A stretch of DNA of 64,000 bases, from NCBI RefSeq assembly GCF_006539545.1, contig NZ_BJNF01000020.1, positions 1 through 64,000 of the forward strand, written 5' to 3'. Under the pieces are notes generated by a model, which made no database searches, had not been told where the DNA came from, and saw only the letters and a program-made list of their open reading frames with translations. Of the stretch, positions 52,729 through 61,746 are shown piece by piece (the stretch's first letter is position 1; each line of letters opens with the position of its first letter). A program made the translations under genes and the position numbers. The stretch is from Nitrobacter winogradskyi. Its GTDB lineage: Bacteria; Pseudomonadota; Alphaproteobacteria; Rhizobiales; Xanthobacteraceae.

Positions 52729-55371
52729 TCAGGTCCCGCGCGGCTTCACCCGCCGTGTCGGCATCGCATTGGCCGGATCGTCCGGCCAGGGATGGCGGGG
52801 ATAGCGTCCGCGCAGATCCGAGCGAACGGCGGCATAGCTGCCACGCCAGAAGCCCGGCAGATCACGCGTCACCTGAACCGGACGATGCGCCGGCGACAGC
52901 AATTCCAGAACCAGCGGCACCTTGCCCTGCGCGATCGACGGATGCGCCGTCAGGCCGAACAATTCCTGCAACCGGACAGCGATGGTCGGCCCCTGCCCGG
53001 CTTCGTAGTCGATCGCAAGCATGCTGCCGGTCGGCGCCTCGAAATGGGTCGGCGCCTCACGCTCCAGCCGCGCGCGCAAATTCCACGGCAGCAGCGCCAT
53101 CAGCGCTTCCGACAGATCGCCGGCTGAAAATTCCTTCAACGCGGTCTTGTCGGACAGCGCGGGCGACAGCCACGTTTCGGCCGTGGCCGCGAGCCCGGCA
53201 TCGGACAGGTCCGGCCACTCCCCGCCTTCCGCTGCGCGGAGAAACATGACGCGATCGCGCCACTGCTTCAGCGGCTTCGACCACGGCAAGCGATCCAGCC
53301 CCGCATCAATCAGTCCTTCCGCCAGGATGCGCGCCGTCGCGATCGACGGCGCGACCGCCACCGGCGCTTCGGCAAGCGTGATCGCGCGCAACCGCTTGCG
53401 CCGCCGCCCTCGCAGGCTCATCGCCGCGCGATCGAACGAGATGTCCTCGTCGGTCTCGATCTGGCCGGCAAAGCGCGTTTCGATCTGGTCCTGCGCGATC
53501 GGCGCAGCCAGCAGGATACGGCCGCTCGCCGCCGTGCCGGTCAGTTCGGCGACCGCGATGAAGGGCTCCCGCGCCAGCCTTGAGGCCGGATCGACCGACG
53601 CGCCCCGACCGTTGGCGAGCACGAACGACCCGTTGCCCCGATTGCGCGCGACGCGATCGGGAAACGCGAGAGCGAGCATTTCGCCAGTACTGAGTTCACC
53701 TTCGCCTTGTGGCGCCGAGACGGGCAAGGACTCCCGCCCGGAAGGGTTAGGGGTGGGGGTTAAATTCCGAGCCCGCCCAGCAGACCCTCGTCCCCGACCC
53801 TCCCCCGCAAGGGGGGAGGGAAAAGAGGCCGCCACCTGCGACGCCCACCGCTCCGCCAACTGCCTTGCGCCGGCGGCGCGTGGCGCGCGGTCACGGCGAA
53901 AATGATCGAGTCGCGCGTCGAGATCGACGCTGTCGCCGCCCAGGCCGCGCTCGGTCAGCACCGCCGCGATGTCGGCGGCCTCCCGGCCCGAACAGAGACG
54001 ATGCGCGCCAACGATCATGCGCGCGAGTCGCGGGGGCAGAGCCAGCGCGCGCAGGCCTTTTCCTTCGTCCGTGATCCGCCCGTCGGCGTCGAGCGCGCCA
54101 AGCTCGCGCAGCAGGCTTCGCGCCTCATTCAACGCGGGCGCGGGCGGCGGATCGAGAAACGTCAGGGTGGCGGGATCGCGCACGCCCCATTGCGCCAGAT
54201 CGAGCACCAGGGATGACAGATCGGCGCTAAGGATCTCGGGCTGGGTATAGGCGGACAGCGAGGCGGTCTGCGGCTCGTCCCATAGCCGATAACAGACACC
54301 GGGCTCGGTGCGCCCGGCGCGGCCCCGGCGCTGGTCCACGGCGGCACGCGAGGCGCGCATGGTTTCGAGCCGCGTCAGGCCGATGTCAGGCTCAAAGCGT
54401 GGCACCCGCGCCAGGCCGGAATCCACCACGATGCGAACCCCCTCGATGGTCAGCGAGGTCTCGGCGATCGAGGTGGCCAGCACCACCTTACGACGCCCCT
54501 GCGGCGCGGGCGCGATGGCGCGATCCTGCACCGCCGCGTCCAGCGCGCCGAACAGCGGCACGATCTCGATCGACGCATCATGGATTCTTTCGGCGAGCAT
54601 GGTCTGGGTGCGCCGGATTTCGGCGGCACCCGGCAGAAACGCCAGCAGCGAACCGGCCTCCGCACGCAACGCCATGGCGATCGCGTCGGCCATCTGCCGC
54701 TCCATGGGTGAATCAGGTTTGCGGCCGAGATACCGCGTCTCCACCGGGAAGGCGCGCCCCTCGCTTTCGATCACCGGCGCGCTACCGAGCAGCTTCGCCA
54801 CCCGCGCGCCGTCGATGGTTGCTGACATCACCAGGATGCGCAGATCCTCCCGCAAACCGCTCTGCACGTCGCGCGCCAGCGCAAGCCCCATGTCCGCATC
54901 GAGCGAGCGTTCATGAAACTCGTCAAACAAGATCACGGCAACGCCGTTCAGTTCGGGATCGTCGAGGATCTGCCGCGAAAAAATCCCTTCGGTGACGACC
55001 TCGATACGCGTTTTGCGCGAGATCTTTGAACCGAAGCGCACGCGATAGCCCACGGTCTCGCCGACGCGCTCACCCAGGGTCTGCGCCATCCGTTCCGCGC
55101 TGGCGCGCGCCGCGATCCGGCGCGGCTCCAGAACGACGATCTTCCTTCCCTCGATCCAGGGCGCATCGAGCAGCGCCAGCGGCACCCGCGTCGTCTTGCC
55201 GGCGCCCGGCGGCGCCACCAGCACCGCGGCGGCGTGCGCAACAAGCTTGCGTCCGAGTTCGCCGAGCACGGCGTCGATCGGAAGCGGATTGGCAAATGGT
55301 TCCTTCAAGGATCGGTCCGGGCGCAGGGCATGGTTAACGGCTTTACCGCCCTGTCTCATAACGCACCGCAA
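52729..55371 (-). CDS. hrpB: ATP-dependent helicase HrpB with in-frame repeat insertion
   Basis: An 880-aa DEAH/DEFH-box helicase. Walker A is VAPPGAGKTTRVPLAL, motif II ILFDEFHERSLDADMG, motif VI DQRRGRAGRTEPG, and the HrpB C-terminal domain ends SDLRGRYPRHPWPDDP. Between RWASQVAA and GEMLALAFPDRVARNR lies about 48 residues of low complexity (PSPLAGEGRGRG, NLTPTPNPSGRE) coded by a GC-rich palindromic repeat, near residues 513-561, in frame. The biological role of HrpB is unclear. Confidence 0.93.
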   Translation of the reverse strand: MRCVMRQGGKAVNHALRPDRSLKEPFANPLPIDAVLGELGRKLVAHAAAVLVAPPGAGKTTRVPLALLDAPWIEGRKIVVLEPRRIAARASAERMAQTLGERVGETVGYRVRFGSKISRKTRIEVVTEGIFSRQILDDPELNGVAVILFDEFHERSLDADMGLALARDVQSGLREDLRILVMSATIDGARVAKLLGSAPVIESEGRAFPVETRYLGRKPDSPMERQMADAIAMALRAEAGSLLAFLPGAAEIRRTQTMLAERIHDASIEIVPLFGALDAAVQDRAIAPAPQGRRKVVLATSIAETSLTIEGVRIVVDSGLARVPRFEPDIGLTRLETMRASRAAVDQRRGRAGRTEPGVCYRLWDEPQTASLSAYTQPEILSADLSSLVLDLAQWGVRDPATLTFLDPPPAPALNEARSLLRELGALDADGRITDEGKGLRALALPPRLARMIVGAHRLCSGREAADIAAVLTERGLGGDSVDLDARLDHFRRDRAPRAAGARQLAERWASQVAASFPSPLAGEGRGRGSAGRARNLTPTPNPSGRESLPVSAPQGEGELSTGEMLALAFPDRVARNRGNGSFVLANGRGASVDPASRLAREPFIAVAELTGTAASGRILLAAPIAQDQIETRFAGQIETDEDISFDRAAMSLRGRRRKRLRAITLAEAPVAVAPSIATARILAEGLIDAGLDRLPWSKPLKQWRDRVMFLRAAEGGEWPDLSDAGLAATAETWLSPALSDKTALKEFSAGDLSEALMALLPWNLRARLEREAPTHFEAPTGSMLAIDYEAGQGPTIAVRLQELFGLTAHPSIAQGKVPLVLELLSPAHRPVQVTRDLPGFWRGSYAAVRSDLRGRYPRHPWPDDPANAMPTRRVKPRGT
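53707..53826. repeat. R3-type palindromic repeat inside hrpB
   Basis: GGCAAGGACTCCCGCCCGGA, AGGGTTAGGGGTGGGGG and a CCCTCCCCC-GCAA-GGGGGGAGGG hairpin lie within the hrpB frame. The sequence is typical of dispersed proteobacterial palindromes rather than of helicase coding sequence, and the translation becomes repetitive here and returns to HrpB sequence after it. Confidence 0.7.
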
Positions 55372-55526
55372 GGACGCGGGCCAAACCGAAGCCTTTCCGC
55401 GTCCAATAAAACGCGATGGCTCCGTCCTATCACTTTCCGGAAACCCGGCACATTATTTGATTGATGAAAGGAGAACGCAACCGATCTTCGTGTAAACATG
55501 CCGAAGCGCGCCGAAAAGGGACATCC

Positions 55527-56576
55527 ATGACCGGAAACGGCACAGCCGCACAGACGAAAGAGCGGGTCGACTGGGTCGACTATGCCAAAGGCATCTGCAT
55601 CATCATGGTGGTGATGATGCATTCAGTGCTGGGCGTCGAGGCCGCGGCCGGTGAGACCGGCTTCATGCACTACGTCGTCGAGTTCGCAAAGCCGTTCCGG
55701 ATGCCGGACTTCTTCCTGCTTTCGGGCCTGTTCCTGCCGCTCGTCATCAATCGCGACTGGCGCACCTATCTCGACCGCAAGGTGGTGCACTTCGCTTACT
55801 TCTACGTGCTGTGGGTCACGATCCAGTTCGGCTTCAAGGCCCCGGCCTTCGCAGCCGAATTCGGATGGCCGGGCGTGGTCAGGCTCTGGCTGATGTCGTT
55901 CATCGACCCGTTCGGCACGCTGTGGTTCATCTATCTGCTGCCGGTCTTCTTCGTGGTCATCAAGGCCACCCGCCGCATCCCGCCCTGGGCGGTCTGGGGA
56001 ACCGCAGCGGCGCTCGAGATGGCGCACATCTCCACCGGCTGGACGCTGATCGACGAATTCGCCGCCCGCTTCGTCTACATCTATTCGGGCTACCTGTTCG
56101 CAAGCTACGTATTCGCGTGGTCGAACCGCGCCCGCGCCTATCCGGGGTGGACGCTGGCGGTGATCGCGCTGTGGGCTGTCGTCAACGGCGCACTGGTCCA
56201 CGCCGGAATCAGCGAATGGCCGATCGTCTCGCTCGCGCTCGGTCTCGCGGGCGCGGGCGCCATCATCGCCGCCGGCACCCTGCTGGCGAAAATGCGCTGG
56301 CTGGACACCTTGCGCTATTGCGGCGAGCACTCGATCGTCATCTATCTCGCATTCTTCCTGCCGATGGCCGCCTCTCGCACGATCCTGCTGAAGTCAGGTC
56401 TTATCCAGGATATCGGCCTGGTCTCCCTGATCGTCACCATCGCCGGCGTGGCCGGCGCGGTGCTGATCTGGTGGGCCTGCCGCAACACGCGGGCGAATTT
56501 CCTGTTCGAGCGTCCTGACGCCTTCTGGATCGCGCCGAAAAAACGCGCGCCCACGATCCAGGCTGCGGCCGAATAG
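55527..56576 (+). CDS. Acyltransferase family membrane protein
   Basis: A 349-aa acyltransferase_3 protein with about ten membrane helices. Start VDWVDYAKGICIIMVVMMHS carries the conserved His of the family; MPDFFLLSGLFLPLV and DRKVVHFAYFYVLW follow. Such enzymes acylate sugars or polyols at the membrane; the substrate is unknown. The ATG follows AAGGGACATCC. An ATG 22 codons upstream is in frame but less likely. It lies between divergent hrpB and polA. Confidence 0.9.
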   Translation: MTGNGTAAQTKERVDWVDYAKGICIIMVVMMHSVLGVEAAAGETGFMHYVVEFAKPFRMPDFFLLSGLFLPLVINRDWRTYLDRKVVHFAYFYVLWVTIQFGFKAPAFAAEFGWPGVVRLWLMSFIDPFGTLWFIYLLPVFFVVIKATRRIPPWAVWGTAAALEMAHISTGWTLIDEFAARFVYIYSGYLFASYVFAWSNRARAYPGWTLAVIALWAVVNGALVHAGISEWPIVSLALGLAGAGAIIAAGTLLAKMRWLDTLRYCGEHSIVIYLAFFLPMAASRTILLKSGLIQDIGLVSLIVTIAGVAGAVLIWWACRNTRANFLFERPDAFWIAPKKRAPTIQAAAE

Positions 56577-56678
56577 CCCAGCCCGAAGCCGTAGCCCAGT
56601 AGAAAGTCCTGGCGATTTTGTCGGTCATGAGAGCGCCGCGGGGGTGCCATTTGGCGGGAAACTCCTTAAGTTGCGGCC

Positions 56679-59600
56679 ATGTCGAAGAAGCCCGCCGCAG
56701 CCGAGATCCCGGCCACCGCCCCCGCGACGATTCCCCCGGTGAAAGCGGCCGGGACCACTTTGCAGGGCAAGCACGTCTTTCTGGTGGATGGCTCCTCCTA
56801 CATCTTCCGCGCCTATCACGCGCTGCCGCCGCTGACCCGCAAATCCGACGGTTTGCAGGTCAACGCGGTGCTCGGCTTCTGCAACATGCTGTGGAAGCTG
56901 CTGCGCGACATGCCGAAAGACGACAGGCCGACGCACCTCGCGATCATCTTCGACAAGTCCGAGGTGACGTTCCGCAACAAGCTCTATCCCGCTTACAAGG
57001 CGCACCGGCCGCCCGCGCCCGATGACCTGATTCCGCAATTCGCACTGATCCGCGAGGCGGTGAAGGCGTTCGACCTGCCCTGCCTCGAGCAGATCGGCTT
57101 CGAGGCCGACGACCTGATCGCGACGTACGTGCGGCAAGCGTGCGAGCGCGGCGCCACCGCGACCATCGTCTCCTCGGACAAGGATCTGATGCAGCTCATC
57201 AACGGCTGCGTCACCATGTACGACACCATGAAGGATCGCCGCCTCGGCATCCCCGAGGTGATCGAGAAATTCGGCGTGCCGCCCGACAAGGTCGTCGAGG
57301 TGCAGGCGTTGGCCGGCGACAGCGTCGACAACGTTCCGGGCGTGCCGGGCATCGGCGTCAAGACCGCTGCGCAACTCATCACCGAATACGGCGACCTCGA
57401 CACGTTGCTGGCCCGCGCCACCGAGATCAGGCAGCCGAAGCGCCGCGAGGCGCTGATCGATAACGCGGAGAAGGCGCGCATCTCGCGGCAACTCGTGCTG
57501 CTCGACGATCACGTCGCGCTCGATGTGCCGCTGGACGACCTCGCGGTGCAGGAGCCCGACGCCCGCAAGCTGATCGCTTTCCTCAAGGCCATGGAATTCA
57601 CCACGCTGACGAAGCGCGTCGCGGATTATTCCGAGGTCAACGCGGCCGAGATCGAGCCGGACGCGAAAAACGCCAGCGGCCTTTCGGCGACGGGAGCCAA
57701 TGCGTCCGCAGCCGCCGTCAACGGCGATCTGTTCGGCAGCAGCGATAGCGTCGCGAGGGGCACGCCGGCCAGCAGGGCAAAGGCGACGAGCGGGGCGGAA
57801 ATCAAAACGCCTGCGGCCCTTGCCGCCGCACGCCTTGAAGCGGTGCGCGCGTTGCCGGTCCGGCCCGACGCCTACGAAACCATCCGCACGCTCGACCGGC
57901 TGCGCGACTGGATCGCCCGCATCGATGACAACGGCAGCTTCGCCTTCGAAGCGCTGGCGCCGACCATCGATCCCATGCAGACCGAGCTGTCCGGTATCGC
58001 GCTGGCGCTCGCCCCGAACCATGCGTGTTACATTCCGCTCAGCCACAAGCAGTCCGGCGACAGCGCGGGACTGTTCGCCGCCGGGCTTGCGCCCGATCAG
58101 ATCGCGATTCGCGATGCGCTGGAGCTCCTGAAGCCGATCCTGGAATCCCCTGGCCACCTGAAGATCGGCCTCAACGTCAAGTTCAGCGCCGTGCTGCTGG
58201 CACAGCATGGCATCGTCATGCAGAATCACGACGACATCGAACTGATCTCCTACGCGCTTGATGCCGGGCGCGGTTCCCATGATCTTGCGTCGCTGGCGGA
58301 GCGCTGGCTCGGCCACACCACACTGAGCCATGGCGAGCTGACGGGCAGCGGCAGGAACAGGCTTGCCTTCGATCAGGTGGCGATCGAGCGCGCCACGGCT
58401 TACGCGGCGGAATATGCCGATGTGACCTTGCGGCTGTGGCAGGTGCTAAAGCCGCGGCTGGCCGCCGAACGCATGAATACGGTCTACGAGACGCTGGAGC
58501 GGCCGATGATCGCGACGCTGGCGCAAATGGAGCGGCGCGGCATCACCATCGACCGGCAGGTGCTGTCGCGCTTGTCGGGCGAGTTCGCGCAGACCGCGGC
58601 CCGGCTGGAAGCCGAGATCCAGCAACTCGCCGGCGAGCCGATCAATGTCGGCAGCCCGAAGCAGATCGGCGACATCATGTTCGGAAAGATGGGCCTGCCG
58701 GGCGGCAGCAAGACCAAGACCGGCGCATGGTCGACCTCGGCGCAGATCCTCGACGAACTCGCCGAGCAGGGCCACGACTTCCCGCGCAAGATCCTGGACT
58801 GGCGGCAGGTTTCCAAACTGAAATCCACCTACACTGACGCGCTGCCGCAATACGTTCATCCCCAGACCAGACGCGTGCACACGACCTATGCGCTCGCCGC
58901 CACCACCACGGGCCGGTTGTCGTCGAACGAGCCGAACCTGCAGAACATCCCGGTGCGCAACGAGGAGGGCCGAAAGATTCGCCGCGCCTTCATCGCCGCT
59001 CCCGGACACAAACTGGTCTCCGCCGATTACTCGCAGATCGAATTGCGGCTGCTCGCCGAGATCGCCGATATCCCGGTGCTGAAACAGGCGTTCCGCGACG
59101 GCCTCGACATCCACGCCATGACCGCCTCGGAAATGTTCGGCGTGCCGGTGCAGGGAATGCCCGGCGAAATCCGCCGCCGGGCCAAGGCCATCAACTTCGG
59201 CATCATTTACGGCATCTCGGCATTCGGCCTCGCCAACCAGCTCGGCATCCCGCGCGAAGAAGCAGCCGCCTATATCAAGAAGTATTTCGAGCGTTTTCCC
59301 GGCATACGCGCCTACATGGACGCGACCCGCGAATTCTGCCGCGAGCACGGCTATGTCACGACCCTGTTCGGCCGCAAATGCCATTACCCCGACATCAAGT
59401 CGCCGAACCCGTCGCATCGCGCCTTCAACGAGCGCGCCGCGATCAATGCGCGTTTGCAAGGATCGGCCGCCGATATCATCCGCCGCGCCATGGCGCGGAT
59501 GGATGATGCCCTCGCGGCGAAGAGGCTATCCGCGCGGATGCTGCTTCAGGTCCATGACGAGCTGATTTTTGAAGTGCCGGACGATGAGGTCGCGGCGACG

Positions 59601-59711
59601 CTGCCTGTGGTGCGGCACGTAATGCAGGACGCGCCCTTCCCGGCGGTGTTGCTGTCGGTGCCGTTGCAGGTCGACGCCCGCGCCGCCGACAACTGGGACG
59701 AAGCCCATTAG
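56679..59711 (+). CDS. polA: DNA polymerase I with degenerate proofreading domain
   Basis: Removes primers and fills gaps. 1010 aa: a 5'-3' exonuclease (about 30-320), a 3'-5' exonuclease-like domain (about 400-600) and a polymerase domain with SADYSQIELRLLAE, RRRAKAINFGIIYG and QVHDELIFEVPDDE. The proofreading motifs look dead: exo I is FEALAPT with Glu424/Leu426 instead of Asp/Glu, exo II is NVKFS with Ser503 instead of Asp, exo III is YAAEY with Tyr579 instead of Asp. The 5' exonuclease and polymerase residues look intact. A LysE gene follows closely. Confidence 0.97.
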   Translation: MSKKPAAAEIPATAPATIPPVKAAGTTLQGKHVFLVDGSSYIFRAYHALPPLTRKSDGLQVNAVLGFCNMLWKLLRDMPKDDRPTHLAIIFDKSEVTFRNKLYPAYKAHRPPAPDDLIPQFALIREAVKAFDLPCLEQIGFEADDLIATYVRQACERGATATIVSSDKDLMQLINGCVTMYDTMKDRRLGIPEVIEKFGVPPDKVVEVQALAGDSVDNVPGVPGIGVKTAAQLITEYGDLDTLLARATEIRQPKRREALIDNAEKARISRQLVLLDDHVALDVPLDDLAVQEPDARKLIAFLKAMEFTTLTKRVADYSEVNAAEIEPDAKNASGLSATGANASAAAVNGDLFGSSDSVARGTPASRAKATSGAEIKTPAALAAARLEAVRALPVRPDAYETIRTLDRLRDWIARIDDNGSFAFEALAPTIDPMQTELSGIALALAPNHACYIPLSHKQSGDSAGLFAAGLAPDQIAIRDALELLKPILESPGHLKIGLNVKFSAVLLAQHGIVMQNHDDIELISYALDAGRGSHDLASLAERWLGHTTLSHGELTGSGRNRLAFDQVAIERATAYAAEYADVTLRLWQVLKPRLAAERMNTVYETLERPMIATLAQMERRGITIDRQVLSRLSGEFAQTAARLEAEIQQLAGEPINVGSPKQIGDIMFGKMGLPGGSKTKTGAWSTSAQILDELAEQGHDFPRKILDWRQVSKLKSTYTDALPQYVHPQTRRVHTTYALAATTTGRLSSNEPNLQNIPVRNEEGRKIRRAFIAAPGHKLVSADYSQIELRLLAEIADIPVLKQAFRDGLDIHAMTASEMFGVPVQGMPGEIRRRAKAINFGIIYGISAFGLANQLGIPREEAAAYIKKYFERFPGIRAYMDATREFCREHGYVTTLFGRKCHYPDIKSPNPSHRAFNERAAINARLQGSAADIIRRAMARMDDALAAKRLSARMLLQVHDELIFEVPDDEVAATLPVVRHVMQDAPFPAVLLSVPLQVDARAADNWDEAH

Positions 59712-59751
59712 CGCGTTTTCGAGCGGCCTCTTTGGCGATAACCTTCCCGGA

Positions 59752-60363
59752 TTGCTCGCGTTCGCGCTGACCTCGCTCGTCATCGAGATGACGCCGGGTC
59801 CGAACATGGCCTATCTTGCCGCGCTGTCGCTGTCACAAGGCATCCGCGCCGGCCTCGCGGCCGTTGGCGGCGTCGCTCTCGGCCTCGCCGTTTATGGACT
59901 GGTTGCGGCGCTCGGTCTCAGCGCGGCGATCGACAACTCACCGCTGCTCTACGAGGTGCTGCGCTGGGGCGGTGTCGTCTACCTGCTGTGGCTGGCGTGG
60001 GAGGCATGGGCTCGCGAAACGGAGACTGCCGCGAGCAGCACCGGCGATCCCGACATCCGGGCCGCGCAGGCGTTTCGCCGCGGCCTCATCACCAACCTTC
60101 TGAATCCCAAGGCGGCGGTGTTCTATGTCGCGGTACTGCCGGACTTCATCCAGGTCGGCAAGGGATCGATCGCGATGCAGACGCTGACGCTCTCGGCTGT
60201 CTATGTCGGCATCGCCACGCTGGTCCATCTCGCCATCGTGCTGCTGGCCTCGCGCCTGCAAAGCGCGATCCAGACGCCGGACAAGCGAAGGACCATCCGC
60301 CGCGCGCTGGCGTTGGCGCTCGCTGCCATCGCCGTCTGGTTCGCCTTCAGCACCACCCGCTGA
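59752..60363 (+). CDS. LysE family translocator
   Basis: A 203-aa, six-helix amino-acid exporter of the LysE/RhtB superfamily: SLVIEMTPGPNMAYLAALSL is the family N-terminal motif and RRGLITNLLNPKAAVFYVAV the central one. No ATG precedes it in frame; TTG at 59752 is used, but the frame is open back to polA through FSSGLFGDNLPG, part of which is coded by an R1-like GCGTTTTCGAGCGG. The original start may have been lost or moved. Substrate unknown. Confidence 0.85.
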   Translation: MLAFALTSLVIEMTPGPNMAYLAALSLSQGIRAGLAAVGGVALGLAVYGLVAALGLSAAIDNSPLLYEVLRWGGVVYLLWLAWEAWARETETAASSTGDPDIRAAQAFRRGLITNLLNPKAAVFYVAVLPDFIQVGKGSIAMQTLTLSAVYVGIATLVHLAIVLLASRLQSAIQTPDKRRTIRRALALALAAIAVWFAFSTTR

Positions 60364-60494
60364 TTGTTCGTCGCCGCAAGGAACAAAGAAGAAACAAAGC
60401 GCGCTGGCGACATCAATCCCGCAGGCGCCGCCGGTACTGCGCGGAACGTTTCACGCGCCGCAGGATTAACGTGTCTTGCGTATGGAGTTTTCCG

Positions 60495-61478
60495 ATGGCC
60501 CCGCGTGCGAACTGGAAGGGCTTTCTTCGCCTGTCTCTCGTGACGTGTCCCGTAGCCCTTTTCCCCGCGACGTCGGAGTCCGAGAAGGTCAGCTTCAACC
60601 AGATCAATCGCAAGACCGGGCATCGCATCAAGTATCAAAAGATCGATGCCGAAACCGGTGAGGAGGTCGACAACGACGATATCGTCAAGGGGTACAAGAT
60701 CGACACCGACGCCTATCTCGAAGTGACCAAGGACGAACTCGACAACATCGCGCTGGAATCCACCCACACCATCGATATCGACCGGTTCGTGCCACGCGCG
60801 GAGATCGACGATCTCTATATCGTCAGGCCGTATTATCTGGTGCCGGACGGCAAGGTCGGCCACGACGCCTATGCCGTGATCCGCGACACCATCAAGGCGA
60901 CGGGCAAGGTCGCGCTGGCCAGGGTGGTGCTGACCAACCGTGAGCACGTCATCGCGCTCCAGGCGCGCGACAACGGGTTGGTCGGTCTGCTGTTGCGCTA
61001 CGCTTACGAGGTGCGCGAGGCATCCGACTATTTCGACGACATCAAGGAGGTGAAGATCACCAGAGACATGCTCGATCTCGCCGCGCATATCGTCGAGCAG
61101 AAGTCCGGCCGCTTCGAACCAACCGCCTTCGAGGATCATTATGAGGCCGCGCTGCTGGAGTTGATCGAGCATAAGAAGGCGGGCCACCCGATCGCGAAAG
61201 CCAGGGCCAGGACCGAAGGCAATGTCATCAACCTGATGGACGCCTTGCGGCAGAGCCTGAGGGGCGGCAAGGCCGAGCGGAAAGAAACCACTGTTGCTCC
61301 CGCGAAGGGCAAGCGGTCCAACAAGAGGTCAAAGAAGCGCGTCGAAGGTCAACGCGAAATGCTGTTTCCGATCGAAGGCAAAAAAGCCGCCAAGGAGCCC
61401 AAGCGCGAGCCCGCGAAGCGACCGGCGAAAGCGCGCGCCGCAAGAAAGTCGCCCGCGGCAAAGCGCAAGGCCGGATAG
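60495..61478 (+). CDS. ku: Non-homologous end-joining protein Ku
   Basis: A 327-aa bacterial Ku that binds broken DNA ends and recruits LigD. MAPRANWKGFLRLSLVTCPV is the signature N-terminus; the core beta-barrel spans to about residue 255 (HTIDIDRFVPRAEIDDLY, RDNGLVGLLLRYAYEVRE). The C-terminal 70 residues are Lys/Arg/Ala-rich (KRSNKRSKKR, KRPAKARAARK), a tail type that helps DNA binding. GGAG lies eight bases before the ATG. ligD follows beyond a small gene. Confidence 0.97.
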   Translation: MAPRANWKGFLRLSLVTCPVALFPATSESEKVSFNQINRKTGHRIKYQKIDAETGEEVDNDDIVKGYKIDTDAYLEVTKDELDNIALESTHTIDIDRFVPRAEIDDLYIVRPYYLVPDGKVGHDAYAVIRDTIKATGKVALARVVLTNREHVIALQARDNGLVGLLLRYAYEVREASDYFDDIKEVKITRDMLDLAAHIVEQKSGRFEPTAFEDHYEAALLELIEHKKAGHPIAKARARTEGNVINLMDALRQSLRGGKAERKETTVAPAKGKRSNKRSKKRVEGQREMLFPIEGKKAAKEPKREPAKRPAKARAARKSPAAKRKAG

Positions 61479-61502
61479 GAGGCCGGATAGCCGGACGCTG
61501 AC

Positions 61503-61691
61503 ATGCGCAAGCTGATCGCCTTCGACGACGAGACCATGACCGCGCTGACGCAACTTGGCCATGACCGCATGGCGACCCTTCAGGATCTGGCGGACGAGGC
61601 ATTCGCCGACCTTCTGAAAAAGCACGGCCGGCCGATCGACCTCGAGGACGCTCTGCGCAGGAGTGCGGGCGCCAGGAAGAGGAGAACATGA
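61503..61691 (+). CDS. 62-aa conserved small protein between ku and ligD
   Basis: [20 protein letters not shown], then a helical middle ([20 protein letters not shown]) and a basic tail ending AGARKRRT. It lies 24 bp after ku and about 55 bp before ligD. The amphipathic N-terminal strand followed by helices, and the 62-aa size, resemble ribbon-helix-helix DNA-binding proteins, but I cannot confirm a family. Position suggests a role or regulation linked to end joining. Confidence 0.7.
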   Translation: MRKLIAFDDETMTALTQLGHDRMATLQDLADEAFADLLKKHGRPIDLEDALRRSAGARKRRT

Positions 61692-61746
61692 TCTCAGAGT
61701 CTCACCCCTTTCCGCATTACACCCCGATCTCGGTGGAACCAACGCC

